Source of the DNA: Watersipora subatra
Taxonomy: Eukaryota > Bryozoa > Gymnolaemata > Cheilostomatida > Watersiporidae
Direction of reading: 5' to 3'
Length of the DNA stretch: 64,000 nt
Assembly (NCBI RefSeq): GCF_963576615.1
Contig: NC_088708.1
Span: 66,380,672 to 66,444,671, forward strand
Positions 9,879-22,100 of the stretch are shown piece by piece. A program made the position numbers and the translations under genes. The first letter of the stretch is position 1. Every line of letters begins with the position of its first letter. The notes below the pieces were generated by a model. It did not search any database. It was not told where the DNA came from and saw only the letters and a program-made list of their open reading frames with translations.

Positions 9879-10874
9879 TAGGGTTGCACAATAACTCGAT
9901 AGTGATAGTCGATAGTTGTCTTCTCGATATGAATATGGTTGCCTATTTTTAGCCTATCGAAACATCCGAAACTAATATATCGTTATCGAATAATAAAAAA
10001 TAGTATAACCCGATAGTTATCGCCCTCGGATAGCTCGAACGAATGGTTAACTTGAACAGATTTGTTTGGTCTGTTCCCACACAATGATAAATTGCTTTAG
10101 ATAACTCGACCTCAACTTGGTTAACGCGAACAGTTTTTTGCCCAAGGGCTACTGCGACGGTTGTTATCGCTTTAGAATATCACTTTATTCCAAACCATAG
10201 AGATAAACCATCAACTTTTAGTACGTAGTTCTCAGGCGTCATTATTACCATCGGCAAAATATTTTCGTTAACGGCTTTTCTAAAGGTTTGCAAAAATCAA
10301 ATTTTCCCAAATATCCGCTTAGCGATGGCCCTCCGAAAGCTAGGAAAAGTGAGCTAACCTTCGAATAAAAATCGGCAAACTTGATCTTGGTTAAAATGCT
10401 TGAAAGAATAAGATGTATTTTCTTCTGAGCATTTCAACAGCGATCAAGTTTTGCCAATTTTAATCTGAAAACGTCCTGGCAATCACATCACCTAAAACAA
10501 CAAACTAATCTCCAAGTGATAGAAAAGTCTATGCTTTCTAATAAAATTTGTTAAACTTTACACTAGAAGCCTTTTAATTTGCAACAAGCCATCTATGCGT
10601 TTGATTTATATATAGTTTGTATATGTACATTTATCTATTAATAAATACATAGACTTGTGACAGTGCTCTGATAACTCGAACACCTTTTCTTATCCCTTCC
10701 CACAATCCTCGATCTTTTCAGGCACGATAATACGATAGTTTTACTGACTGCCAAGTCACGCGATAACTATCGGTGAACTCTGTCAGTTCATTAATAATTC
10801 GATACTATCACTATTGGTGGGACAACTCCAACGATAGTCGATAACACCTTTTCAAACAACAAATGCCATCCCTA
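9879..10874. mobile_element. hAT-like non-autonomous transposon, ~1 kb
   Basis: It starts TAGGGTTGCACAATAAC and ends GCCATCCCTA, a short imperfect inverted terminus typical of hAT. ATGCATAC is perfectly duplicated on both sides (9871-9878 and 10875-10882). The subterminal regions repeat GATAGTCGATA in both orientations. There is no open frame for a transposase. A diverged fragment of the same interior (GGCAATCACATCACCTAAAACA at about 10480 versus GACAATGAGATCGCCTAACAC) lies near 36236. Confidence 0.8.
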
Positions 10875-11055
10875 ATGCATACATATACATTGTTTATGAA
10901 ATTTCAGTCCAAGTTCTAATCACGATCTATTTCCAGCACATTAATTGCTTTTATCAACAAAGCAGCGCTAAGTTAATATTAACACTACAGGACGTAGCGG
11001 AAAAAGATTGTTATTTGACTATGAATGACCCAGCTGACCAAACACCACAAGCATA

Positions 11056-11753
11056 AAGTCATACCATGACATACGAGTGTCCCAAAATACAAGGAATTTA
11101 AAATGTGCATAAATTCGTTGGAAAACTACCAGCAAATTTTTGTTTCAAGATATGAGCCAAATTTGAAACATGAGCAAGCGAAAAGGTTTTCGATGCATAC
11201 GCTAGGTGGCCGAGTACTCGAGAGGTTGCCTACAAGAAGAACACTGAGTGGTCATTTTCGTCAAATCAATTTGAAAAAGTTTTAAAACTGGCTAGAAGTG
11301 AAGGTGAAAGCGAGTCAAAAATTGAGACAAAAAGAGCCAAGACGGAAGAAAAAAGTGAACATCTAAAAATGAACACAAAATTACAATTAAGTTTAGTGTG
11401 ACAATAAAGAAGTTAACGATAAAGCTTATGTCATGCTGTGTCAGAAAAGTGTAGTATCATTTGTACATGATAATGTTATATTGTTATATTTTATTGCAGA
11501 GCATAACCACTAGATGGGTATTTTTTATTTTGTAAGTGTAGGTGGTGAATTAGAACGATTAAAACACATTTTTTACATTGTACCATTCGGTTATAGGTGG
11601 TGTTTTTTAAAAATGGGAACGGATTAATATGTATCTAGCTATTTTTATACAAAACATTGATTTGAGATGCGAGAGAACTGACATACGAGCTCGGTCCCTA
11701 ATGTATTGAGCTCGGTCCCTAATGTATTGAGCTCGTATGTAGAGGTATGACTA
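11056..11753. mobile_element. Tigger-like (Tc1/mariner) MITE
   Basis: The left end reads AGTCATACCATGACATACG and the right end CGTATGTAGAGGTATGACT, inverse to each other and to the ends of 18093-18871. A 21-bp unit GAGCTCGGTCCCTAATGTATT is duplicated near the right end (about 11688-11730). The TIR form resembles Tigger/pogo elements of other animals. No transposase remains. Confidence 0.65.
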
Positions 11754-11756
11754 TAT

Positions 11757-12925
11757 ACAACTTTTTGAGTCTCCAAAGTCACCGAAGAGGTATACCGTTT
11801 GAAAGACTCAGCGGTGCTGCTGGGGGAACAGCACTTGGATACAGCACTGGTGACTTGGATACAGCACTGGCTCCTGGACCGCACATTCTGTGTCATAGTT
11901 AACGGTAAAACATCTCCACCTACCCAGGTAACATCAGGTGTGCCCCAGGGGTCGGTGCTTGGACCCTTGCTTTTTCTTTTATATATCAATGACCTTCCAG
12001 AGTCTCTGAACTGTCCAAAGACATCCATACGTTTATTTGCGGATGATGCCATACTTTTTAGACCAATAGAATGTGCGTCCGACAGCCTTCTGCTACAGGA
12101 CCAACTGTGCAGAGTGGCTGCATGGGCTGAGTCGTGGCAGTTGAGATTTAATGCTAATAAATGCACATCTACATCTGTGGAACCAGTTAGATTTTCACAT
12201 ATATACAACTATTGCGGTACATCTCTTATATCCTCGCAATCCTTTTTATACTTGGGTATACTTGTTTCTAGCACCCTCAATTTTAATGAACACATAAATC
12301 GCATCATACGTAAGGCTAACGGCACTCTTTTTATGCTTATGCGGACCCTTAAGAAAACATCTCCTAATGTCAAAAGGACAGCATACTATAGTGTGTGTCG
12401 TCCACTGCTAGAGTACGCTTCGGAAATCTGGAGTCCACATTTTGATTATAGTATACAAGATTTAGAGTCCATTAACCGAAAAGCTTTTAGGTGGGCCAAC
12501 AATTTAAGAAAATTTGATAGTATATCATCAGAAATGGTGAAAATGGGATGGCAAACACTTGCAGAGAGAAGACGCATCAAGGACGAAAGCACACTGCAAA
12601 AAATTTTAAGCCAAGACCTAATGGTCGATTTTAATAGATTTGTAATTAAGAACTCATCCTATTTTACTCGAGGCTCCAATATCAGACACACAATCAATAC
12701 AAGTGCAATGAAACACTCTTTTTTTAACCGTGCGATGAAATTTTAACATCTGATTCTCTTATAACTAGACCAAGCGATCTTATACTTTTATCCTTCAGTC
12801 TTAGATAAATAAGTCTATGCTTATTTGTGATCTTATTTTTATGCCTAATGCACCATTTTATTTCTACAGGCCTAGCGGCCACTTGAAATATTTTACAGAG
12901 ATAGATAGAGATAGATAGAAAAGTG
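11757..12925 (+). mobile_element. 5'-truncated non-LTR retrotransposon (jockey/CR1-like)
   Basis: Reverse-transcriptase coding sequence begins mid-domain right beside the Tigger-like MITE and runs to a TAA at 12744. About 150 bp of 3' UTR follow, ending in a short GATA/GATAGA repeat (12896-12920). 5' truncation and a simple-sequence 3' tail are usual for this class. No endonuclease domain is present, and no target-site duplication was identified. Confidence 0.75.
11799..12746 (+). pseudogene. Reverse transcriptase, C-terminal portion
   Basis: The 315-codon open frame holds SGVPQGSVLGPLLFLLYIND (about residues 46-65) and the catalytic box FADD (residues 80-83). Thumb-region sequence follows, with FLYLGILVSS and YYSVCRPLLEYASEIWSPH. 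This order is that of jockey/CR1-group retrotransposons. The N-terminal fingers and endonuclease are absent. The segment TTGGATACAGCACTGG is duplicated just upstream of the conserved core. Because the copy is truncated, it is a dead insertion even though this frame is intact. Confidence 0.85.
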
Positions 12926-13604
12926 ACTATCGCTGATGCCTTACAAATCAGGCAGCAGGACAAATTTCAATGATGTCATTCGACTAGAAAATTCTGTTAA
13001 AGCCAGTAGAAAAAAACAAATTCTTACCGAAGGGGCTCGATAATTGCTAAATGATCATACCCTTTTGTAAGAATCGGTTCGAGAAATCGAGCATGAGTAA
13101 TAAATAGCAGAGGTTTCCACAATTTGCGCGCGACAAAGCTTAGCGGGGTTGAGACGACTCTGTCTTTGGCTTACTGAAAAGGTTAACACAGGCTAGTGGT
13201 CAGTACAACAACTGAAGTTTGGCACTTTGTAAGGCAGAAAGGCCGATACGGAATTTATATACAGTATTCTAAGCGACATATCTTATGATCTCGACGTTTC
13301 TTATCGCGTTTATTCGATGTGTACATTAATAATTGTTGTTCATTTCAAGATCAATTTTCACGATTTTTAAAGAGTTTTTTAAATTCACAACATTAGAAAT
13401 ACTCCACAGTGAGACTCAAGTTTATCTTTAAGATAAAAAGGATTGTTTCATCGTTTTGCCTCGTAGATTTCTTCTCGTAGATTAAACCACCTAGGGATGT
13501 GAAAGACGTGCCTCAGATAAATGTCAGTACAAACAATTTTAGGTCAGGTTTATAAAAGCTAGATTAATACTTCGCATTTATTCAGACCAGTACTCAATTC
13601 AGAC
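12926..13604. other. Unassigned intergenic sequence
   Basis: I see no exon or structured repeat in this stretch between the retrotransposon and the small hAT MITE. Confidence 0.5.
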
Positions 13605-13782
13605 CAGACCTGCCAACCCAAGAGTGGGGTAATGCGTGAGATTTGGTTTTGGGGCAATTGATGTATCAATGATAGTATATATAAAATTGTGGAAATTGGG
13701 GCAAAAATCTCACGCATTTCCCCTTTTTCTTTGGGGCGATTGCGTGAGTCTTACGCCCAATGCGTGAGAGTTGGCAGGTATG
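13605..13782. mobile_element. Small hAT-like MITE (178 bp)
   Basis: The ends are CAGACCTGCCAAC and the inverse of CATACCTGCCAAC. ATTCAGAC is duplicated at 13597-13604 and 13783-13790 (8 bp, perfect). The body repeats GCGTGAG and TCACGC words. An inverted-orientation copy is at 39170-39349. Confidence 0.85.
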
Positions 13783-13982
13783 ATTCAGACCAGGATTCAG
13801 CACGTGTCTTGTGTGAAAGTGTAGCGCACTGCTGCTCTGTGTGACTGTTTTTTGTTTTACTGGTTTCTCTGAGCTCTTTGTTTTTTTTTGTTAAAAATCT
13901 ATTGTGATAGAGTTTACTGTTTGTGGGTTGGCCTAGACACTGACCCCTAGTCTTGATAAAGTTGTCTGGTCGATTCATAATT

Positions 13983-14156
13983 TCATCGTATGACTTTGTT
14001 AGAGCAGGATGGGGTCTCTTTTCTGCTGATGATTCTCATTAGCAGTCGCTGTTGCCTTTGTTGAAACAGGATAATATCAAGTTTTTCCATGGTATCAATG
14101 ATTCCTCTAATTTCTGAGTTAGCTTCCCAAAACTTACAGCAGATACAGCTATTGGT
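13983..14156 (-). CDS. Possible 3' exon of an unidentified gene
   Basis: The minus strand is open for 57 codons before a TGA at 13983. It includes EIRGIIDTMEKLDIILFQQ and RLLMRIISRKE, a plausible amphipathic helix. A second frame here, starting after a CTGTAG acceptor near 14166, is also open, so the frame is not settled. No family is recognised. It could belong with the candidate first exon at 16072-16254. Confidence 0.25.
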   Translation of the reverse strand, partial: TNSCICCKFWEANSEIRGIIDTMEKLDIILFQQRQQRLLMRIISRKETPSCSNKVIR

Positions 14157-16071
14157 TCACTACAGGAAAGGAGAAAATTAATTAGTCCATAATCTCTTCA
14201 CGAAAGTACAACAATCTGGTTCGATTCCATCTGGTATTGTAGAATCTGATCACTTTTATAACATAAGACAACAACATTGTCTCTATTTACCTGCAATAGG
14301 AATCTCAGTATATTCCTATTCATTTTTTCTAAAACTATAAGAGAATTGCATGAAATCATTTCATAACCACTATGCAAAAAATAAAAAAAGGAAAAATGGG
14401 GTTTTTCTAATAACGTAGGAGTTCTCTCAGCCTGTTATCCCTTCTAGGAGTATTCGAAAAAAAATCGAGAATTACAATCAAATATTTCAGTGTAAATTCT
14501 GCAAGTCATTTTGTACAGATTCGGCCAATATATCTGATAGTATCAGGTGAAAACACTATCTTTTTATGTACTGCTTTACCTGTACAAACTGCTTTTCTGC
14601 ATTACCAATAGTGTTTGTTTTGGCACAGTTTAGCTATGGTGAAATGCTAATGCTATAGCGAAAAATACAACAGCAGACAGTTTTAAATCCTATTCTATGA
14701 TTGAGGGGAATGTAGTAGATCCATTGCTGTATATCTAGTGGTATCTCAAATAGTTGCAAAACATTGTATGAATAGCTATTGAATGTAGTGGTTTAAAAAC
14801 ACTGCAAACACTGATAGTTCCTAAAGTTATAATTCTTTAAAAGTTACGCATTTGTTTCATATCACCAATCATTAGAAGTTTTGCTAGGTTTAATCATCAT
14901 CACAGTTATTATCAGCAACTATTGTTTGTTTGTCACTATGAAGTTTTTCATAAAATGGTTGGTTAATATTCTGTCAATCGAGGTTTTAATGTTTTATCTC
15001 AATGATTAGAACTACCCTTAAAAAGTCACTAAGTAATCTTGCCTTATTTTTAGTTTTAAAGCTTTTACTTGGATAAAATTGGTTTGATATGTGACAATAT
15101 GAAAAAAAGAAGAAAAAGAGGAAATAAAAAGGATATAATAACAGAACCATGTTATTATCTTTTAGTAAATATAATGAAAGACTGAAAACATTTTGTGGCA
15201 AATTATCTTATTAATCAACCCTAGAAGCGTTTCCTAGACAATTGTAGACATTCTGAAGTTCTGTACATATTGCAATCCTGAGTAATATTTTGTGATCAGA
15301 TCAAGTGTTGTTAAATATTTTTGGTGGGCTAAATGGTAATTTAGTTCTATTCAAAGCAGAATCATCATAAAGAACGGTTCATAGTCTAATTAGATCGTCA
15401 AGTTTTTGTGACATTTTGGCATGTCATGCAATAGGTTGAAATAATTTTTATGATTATCGGATACTTAGCTATACCTTAACTGCTTTGTAATAACAGGCAC
15501 ACTAGCTAGATATTTCAGACTATCAATGTAAGTGGCTTTCAGGTGTTCTTCTATGTGTTTTTTTAATTAAGTTTAGATTGTGTGGTGGAAGTTCATCACT
15601 GCTGTCCAAGGCAAACTTTTTGGTCATTAGTAGTCATACAGTAGTAGTTGCCAGCTACTTGTTCCGTTGTTCTTTTTGATCGAATGGAAAAATGGACCGC
15701 TAGAATGGCTTATTGCTAAGCAGATCACTAGCAATTACTAGTGAGTTGTAGTAGTATTACTTATATAACAATTTTTCTCATATTTATTAATTTGAAGAAA
15801 TGTGCAGACAGCACAATATTTTGGCTTTTTACACTCATAAAAAAGTTAAGTATACTATGTACAAATTCTCTAAGTTGTGTATTAATAACAGGCAACAGCT
15901 TTGTGTACAATGCTCACGGTATGTTTATGTCATTTTTATGTTGCGTAGTGTCGGTTCAACTACACCCGTAACATGGAGATTATTTCTTTTGAATAGTTCT
16001 GTGTGTTAATATTTTAGTTGGTACATAAAACTAACAATGTATTGAATAATTTGCTGTATTATAGGAATTAA

Positions 16072-16254
16072 TTAACTCACCCATGTATTTTGTGAATAGT
16101 AGACTCCATTTTTTTCGACATGCGAATTATTTTCATGCAACCAAACTTGATGGTTTTTTATTTGTGTGTCGTCCAGATAACAATCTGTCAAATTTTGTTT
16201 GTTTGTGGCAACTAACATGTCAGCAGTAAATTTTTGGTAAAAGTTTTTGGACAT
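16072..16254 (-). CDS. Possible first coding exon of an unidentified gene
   Basis: ATG at 16254 opens MSKNFYQKFTADMLVATNKQ. The frame stays open to SQNTW, where TGG|GTGAGT at about 16078 is a consensus splice donor. The stretch is rich in Asn and Lys and matches no family I know. The exact coincidence of a clean donor with the end of the open frame is the main support. It lies on the same strand as 13983-14156. Confidence 0.35.
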   Translation of the reverse strand: MSKNFYQKFTADMLVATNKQNLTDCYLDDTQIKNHQVWLHENNSHVEKNGVYYSQNTWVS

Positions 16255-18092
16255 TTTAAAAAGACAACAATTAGATTTATATAATATATGCAGCCATTTA
16301 ATTTACACCATCAATTGAAGACCTTATATATAAAGAACAGTGTGTATTATTAAAGGTACGTTTGAGTTGGTAGTTTAAAAAACTTCCTAGTACATTGAAG
16401 AAAATCCCAAAGCTAACGTATTCAACTCAATCTTTATTGCCGATAGCCTTATATTTTCCAAAAAATTGAAGTAACATATATCTAATTAGGTATGTTCAAA
16501 AAACTTTTTAACTCAATAACTAGACCAGTCTTTTAAACATTGAGACTGTGAATATTTTCTCAAGCAAACAATTTATAGCAAAAAGCAAGTATAGCTGAAA
16601 TGACAGTAGCCAAGAAATAAGATGCTGAATTTGTTTTTTAATTCACATACTAAATAATGATCTAACTACAGGATATTCTTAAATACACTGTGTAGCATCT
16701 ATCACTGATATGTAGCCAACAGTATCAATCAACTTTATGCCAATTCACATCTTTTACTGCTTTTTGGCACTCTACACTAGCTAATAACTGCAAAAATCAC
16801 TGGGCACAAAATAGGTAGCAGCTGAGTTTTATAGCGCATCATCTCATCTCTGATTATATTTATGATTTTCTGCTTGAGTTACAGCATTGATTTAGAGGTT
16901 TGCATAATAAATCTATTTTCACTATAAAATACTCTATTATGTATATCGAAAGAATTAACTCAATACCAGATGCGGCTATTCTTGATTTTACTGAAGTCTT
17001 TAAAACTCTAAATATATGCTACGAATGTTATTCAGACTTTGAAGGGTTGGTATTTAGTGGTAAAGCTCATGAATTGTAGTCTTGTTTAGGTTGCCAAACA
17101 ATAATAAAGTAAAGTTTCTTAATTCTACATGGCTCTGCTAGGGTGTACTTTTTAGGAAACTTCTCCTGTTTGATGCTGTGTCCATTCTTGATTTTCGATT
17201 TGTCATGATATAATCACCCAACCTATCAATTAAGTAGAACACTAACAATAACTTTAACGTTTTACTGATCCAAATATATAATGAGTCTGAAATTACAGCT
17301 TTCAAACATATCTTATGAACAGGCACAGATTGAACAAATTCTGGTTCGAGTGTTAAAAAATAATGCATGGGTAAAAATACATTTGATAATAAAGAAAAAG
17401 TATGTACTAAAGAATTGGCTACTTATCCCAAATATTTAGTTAAATGCTGTATCTAGGAAATGGAGCACTAGCTACTGATCCAAAGTATTCTTGTGTGTGT
17501 AACATTGTTTATTTGATAATTGTGTATTTCACCCACATTCTAGGAAGCTTGTATTTGCTACAGTCCCAAGATTGTTTTCACACGTAACTCTGCTACATCG
17601 TGTCATCACTGGTGGAGTTTAACAATTATCTCAAAAGTAAAGTGCAACTAAATTAAACAACTCGGATCTTGTTTAATTTGAACCTTGACCATAACAAGTT
17701 GTTTCCCAGTTTCATCTAAAATTTCGAGTACGAATACTAGGTAATGTAAACTAGTCAAGTACAAATTATATTTCTGCTAAAATAAACAAATGACAAGTTG
17801 TACTGCAAAACCAGCAGTAACTTACCATGCTGCCAACTTCATCTCAAACCAACCAATTACAAATAGGAATGAATGTATGTGAATAAGATTAAGAACAGCA
17901 AAGTGAAATACCAGGTTGTGATTCCAGGAATATTACTCAGCACTATAATAGTTCGGTCCTTGGTAGAAAATATGGGACTAATAATTAATTTTCATTGGGG
18001 CTGAAAGCTTCGAGACACTATTCATGCGATTTTTTTATTCATTGTATTTTTGTTGGTAGGTCATATTGGAAAAACATATTGCAATTATAATA

Positions 18093-18871
18093 CAGTCATA
18101 CCTTGACATATAAGTGTCCCAACATATGAAAAACTTGAGATGCGAGCAAAATTTCAAGCAATTGTTTGCCAGGATATTCAGCACAAATTTGAGATACGAT
18201 ATGATGTTCAATGCGGCCGCTAGTTAGTCGACTATGAAAGAGGCCACTTTTGTGACCGGCATCGCTAGATATTGTCGGATCAATTTAAACATGGCCAGCT
18301 AAAAGTGATGATGAAAAAAGTCAAAGAAAGTCGAGTCAAAAAGCAAGGCACAAAAAACCAAGCCGGAAGAAGAAAGGTAAAAGATTGAAAATGAAACCCA
18401 AGTTAGTATTAAGTTTAGTGCAAGTGAGATTAGAGCTTATTTTTAAGTGTGTGCCTAGTAAGCTAAGTTCATTTAGGGTAAGTTAAATTTAAAGTTTATT
18501 ATGTTACATACTGTCACAAAAGTGTAGCTTGCCGAATGTGTTGCCATCCAGTCTATCTCATAACGCCTTTAGCCGCTATTGTCTGTCCCGAAGGTAAGAA
18601 ATCCATGCAGTAATATACAAAATAATGTTATATTTTAATGCAGATCAAAACCACTATAATTGGTATTTTGTAAGTGTAGGTAGTGAATTAAAACAATTAA
18701 AACACGTCTTTCCATAGTAATATTCTGTTTTTAGGTGGTTTTTCAGAAGGTGGGAACGAATTAATTTGTATTTAGTTATTTTATATAGGAAAATTGGATT
18801 TGGGATACATGGGAACTGACAAATGAGCTCAGTCCTGAAACGCATTAAGCTCGTATGTCGAGGTGTGACTG
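18093..18871. mobile_element. Tigger-like MITE, 779 bp
   Basis: It begins CAGTCATACCTTGACATA after TA and ends CGTATGTCGAGGTGTGACTG. The ends are inverse to each other and shared with copies at 11056, 32391 and 33046. Internal words (GAGCTCAGTCCTGAAACGC) match the 32391 copy in reverse. Confidence 0.75.
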
Positions 18872-19194
18872 ATTATTCACAATGAGTCCAATTATATTTG
18901 GGATACGACACAGTAATAAAAAACACACGTTGATTAATGATGAAGAAGTTTAGCATATAGGTAAGAGATATTTAGATGTGTACTGATAGGATAACTATGG
19001 CTGGCAGTAAATTTTCCTGAACACTAGAAATCTTGAAAATAGGATCATTCTCGGTGTTTTTAAATGTTGCAATACGGTAGCCTATACCCTTGTGTGCAGA
19101 ATTGGGAATATTAACTCTCGATTTGTCAACTACAGCTGTATAGTCGCAAAATACTTCAGTGTTCTATTTTTTGTTGTCATGTTGTAGAAACAGA
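18872..19194. promoter_or_regulatory. Upstream region of ZNF511
   Basis: This is the 5' flank between the MITE and the ZNF511 start codon. An AG just before (GTTGTAG at 19181-19187) would be a possible acceptor for an upstream non-coding exon. No core promoter element can be assigned with confidence. Confidence 0.3.
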
Positions 19195-22100
19195 ATGTCG
19201 AAACCCAAAAAAAGACGGTTTGAGCCAGGTATGTTTGGAATAATTTCGTTCGTCGGTGGCTCATTTTCACGAATGCTGCTAAAAAGTCTTGGTACCACAT
19301 TGCAAGCAGTATTTATGTCTGCTGCTAACACACTTTATAAAATAACTATATATATATATGTATGTCACCAGGTAAAGTCGACAGCCTTGTTGATGTGGTA
19401 ATTAAAGTATATTTTGCTCTTCATGTTCATGATTGTTCTGCTCTTAAAAAGAAGGTACAAGACCTCACTTGCGAGGTGTTGGCTTCTTGTGTGGTTCCTG
19501 CCGTTTGTTGTTTTCTCCTATAGAATATCGCCTTTCACAGTGAACTATTTATTCTTGTGTAGTGGGTTAATTGGCTCAAACTGCTGACTTCTAGTGCACC
19601 CCAGCTATAGTTCATCCAACACAACACAGATATGATCAATCAGTATTGATGACTGGTTTCGTTATTTTTAATAGCTGAAATTGATAAGTAGAGGTAGAGA
19701 CTGTGCTAGTAAATTAAGGAGACTAGTTGACCAATACTGTCAACCCAGGCTATTATAGTTTGGATACCAGAACAAGAACTATCGTAATGACTGCTCTTTG
19801 TGTAACGGTTTACACTATTTGTCCTTGGAACAAAAAGCCCAATGTTACTAAACTTAGCATTATGGCATGATGTCATGATTGTACTGTTACCAAAGGTGAA
19901 TTTGTGCTGCTGCTATTAGGTCAGCGGAGAATTGTTCTCTCCTTACAGATGCTGCCTTCTTTGAGCAGGGTAGTATTATATGTCGTCTGCTCCAGGAGAC
20001 GCTCGTACCTTTGAGCTCGCTGAAGTCTGATGGAGTTGTTATGGATGAAGATGTGCAAGTGATAGACTGTCAGCTGCAGGGTTGTTATCAACAGTTTTCT
20101 TCATTGTACAGGTTAGCTTTTGTTGGTGGTGTTAGCTTAATTCCTTCATATTCTTTTTGCGCCTTATGAAGTCTCATTCCATGAGTTCTACTGCTATCAA
20201 ACATTTTCACCTTCACTAAAGGCTCAAGCATCTGCTGAGTTAGACAGTATTAGACTTTTTAAGCAAGTGAAATTCAATCCTGTACAGATCTAGGTGTTTT
20301 GTTCTATTTCTACTTCGTTCTACTATAAATATTAAATTGACATTCTTAATTTTAGCATTCTAAGCATTGTGTTATTTCTTTTTAAACTTGACGCCAAGAC
20401 TGGTCGTGCTACTAGCGTATTGCCTTTGCCTAACTTTGAATTTAAAAAATTTTTCAGTTCAAATAATTTTAGGCATTAATAGAGCAAGAAAAAATTATTT
20501 TATACAAGTAAAAATTTAATATGACCACCTGGTTTTGGCAGTGTTTAATATTGTAAAACTTCCAGTAAATTTTATTTAGCAAATTTTGTGCTTTTTCACA
20601 TGACAAAATAATCCTAAATTTTACTACAGAGAAAGAATGTGCAGGATTTTTTCTCAACATTATGCGTAGTTTTACCTTGAGTACGCTATCAATTTATCGT
20701 TAATTCTAAATTGATGAATAAATATTTTGGTAGTAGGCTCCAATTTCACTTTGCTGCCTAAGGTTGCCACTAACTATATTAGGTCATTTGGTAGTTATTC
20801 AATTGTTCTGTGGCTAGGAGCTGCAGTAGAATAGTTGTTTTAAAGCATTTTTGACAAGTGTAGAAATTGCCTCCACCCACAAACACAGAAGTTTGTGAAA
20901 ACAACTCCTCTTAATCATCAGGATTGTTTCTTTGCTTCTTCCTGGCAAGTTTTCACAATAATTTCTTCACCCTAACATATCGAATGTAAATTACGTATAA
21001 ATTGTGCCAATTATTGCCTATCTAACACAAATTCTAGACTCCTTAACTATTAATACATATTTCTGCCACCAATCACCCAGTTCTATCACTAATCATGCCT
21101 CAACATTTTACGGAATGAATGTGGTTTGTTGGAAATTTCCTTCATCGTATATTCAGATGAAGAAGGCAATATCTATTTGTATGTCAACCGAGTTTTTAGA
21201 CGTGTTGTAGGCACTAGGTTCATCTTATAGCATGCTAACTCACTTTATCTTCTAACTCATGGTAAGGTAGGTAGGTAGGTAGGTAAGGTTCTCTGTTAAA
21301 GTGAGCTACTTTGAAAATGAAGTATTTATAAGAAATAGTAACTGTATACGTATTTATTTTTAGTTATGAAGAACATTATGCCACGAGACATCGGAATGTC
21401 TGCCGAGAGTGTGGAAAGATTTTACCGACTACAAGACTTTTAGATCTTCACATCGATGAGCTGCACAACCCTCTGTTCGATATGCAGTCTAAAAAGTCAC
21501 CAATGGTTGGTTTTTGATGTTTCCCAAGTCTATGCAGTAGCAAGGAAAGCTAATGTTCTTCTTTATCATAGACATCGCTGAGGTAACTTGGTTGAATGAG
21601 GTAGCGGTGTCCCCTCTGCAATGTTCATATATGCGCCTAGCTTTTTAGTTTCAGTGTCTTATCTCTGGCTGTGCAGAGACATTCATGTCATCCAAGATTA
21701 GGAGAAAACATCTGATAGAAGTGCACAAATATCCATCATCCTTTCGATTTGAGAGAGCAGCACTATCAAAATGGTAAGACAGTAGGACTATGTTGCTGTA
21801 TTAGATGCTTCACTTGCAATCTGCCTGCATGCATTTTAGATAGTAATACCATTCGTTGCTTGCATAATTGAAGTAAGACATCACAGAAGAATAAGAAAGA
21901 TGATAAGAGTTCAGAGAAAATGGACATAACCAGCCAGAATAACTCGTCTCAGGGATCTAGATACAAATACAATTGCAAGTATGTTCTAAAATTGCTCGGA
22001 TACTGCCATATAGAATATAATAAAGGGAGAGCCTCAAATGATTGTAGCAATTACTACAGAGCTATCATTTAGTCCCATAAACAGTGGTTTATTTGGCCTA

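Larger units (their letters stand above)
13791..18090. other. Intergenic region, 4.3 kb, only weak gene candidates
   Basis: Two open stretches on the minus strand are listed separately (13983-14156 and 16072-16254). Elsewhere I see AT-rich sequence with no recognisable exons or repeats. Confidence 0.45.
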
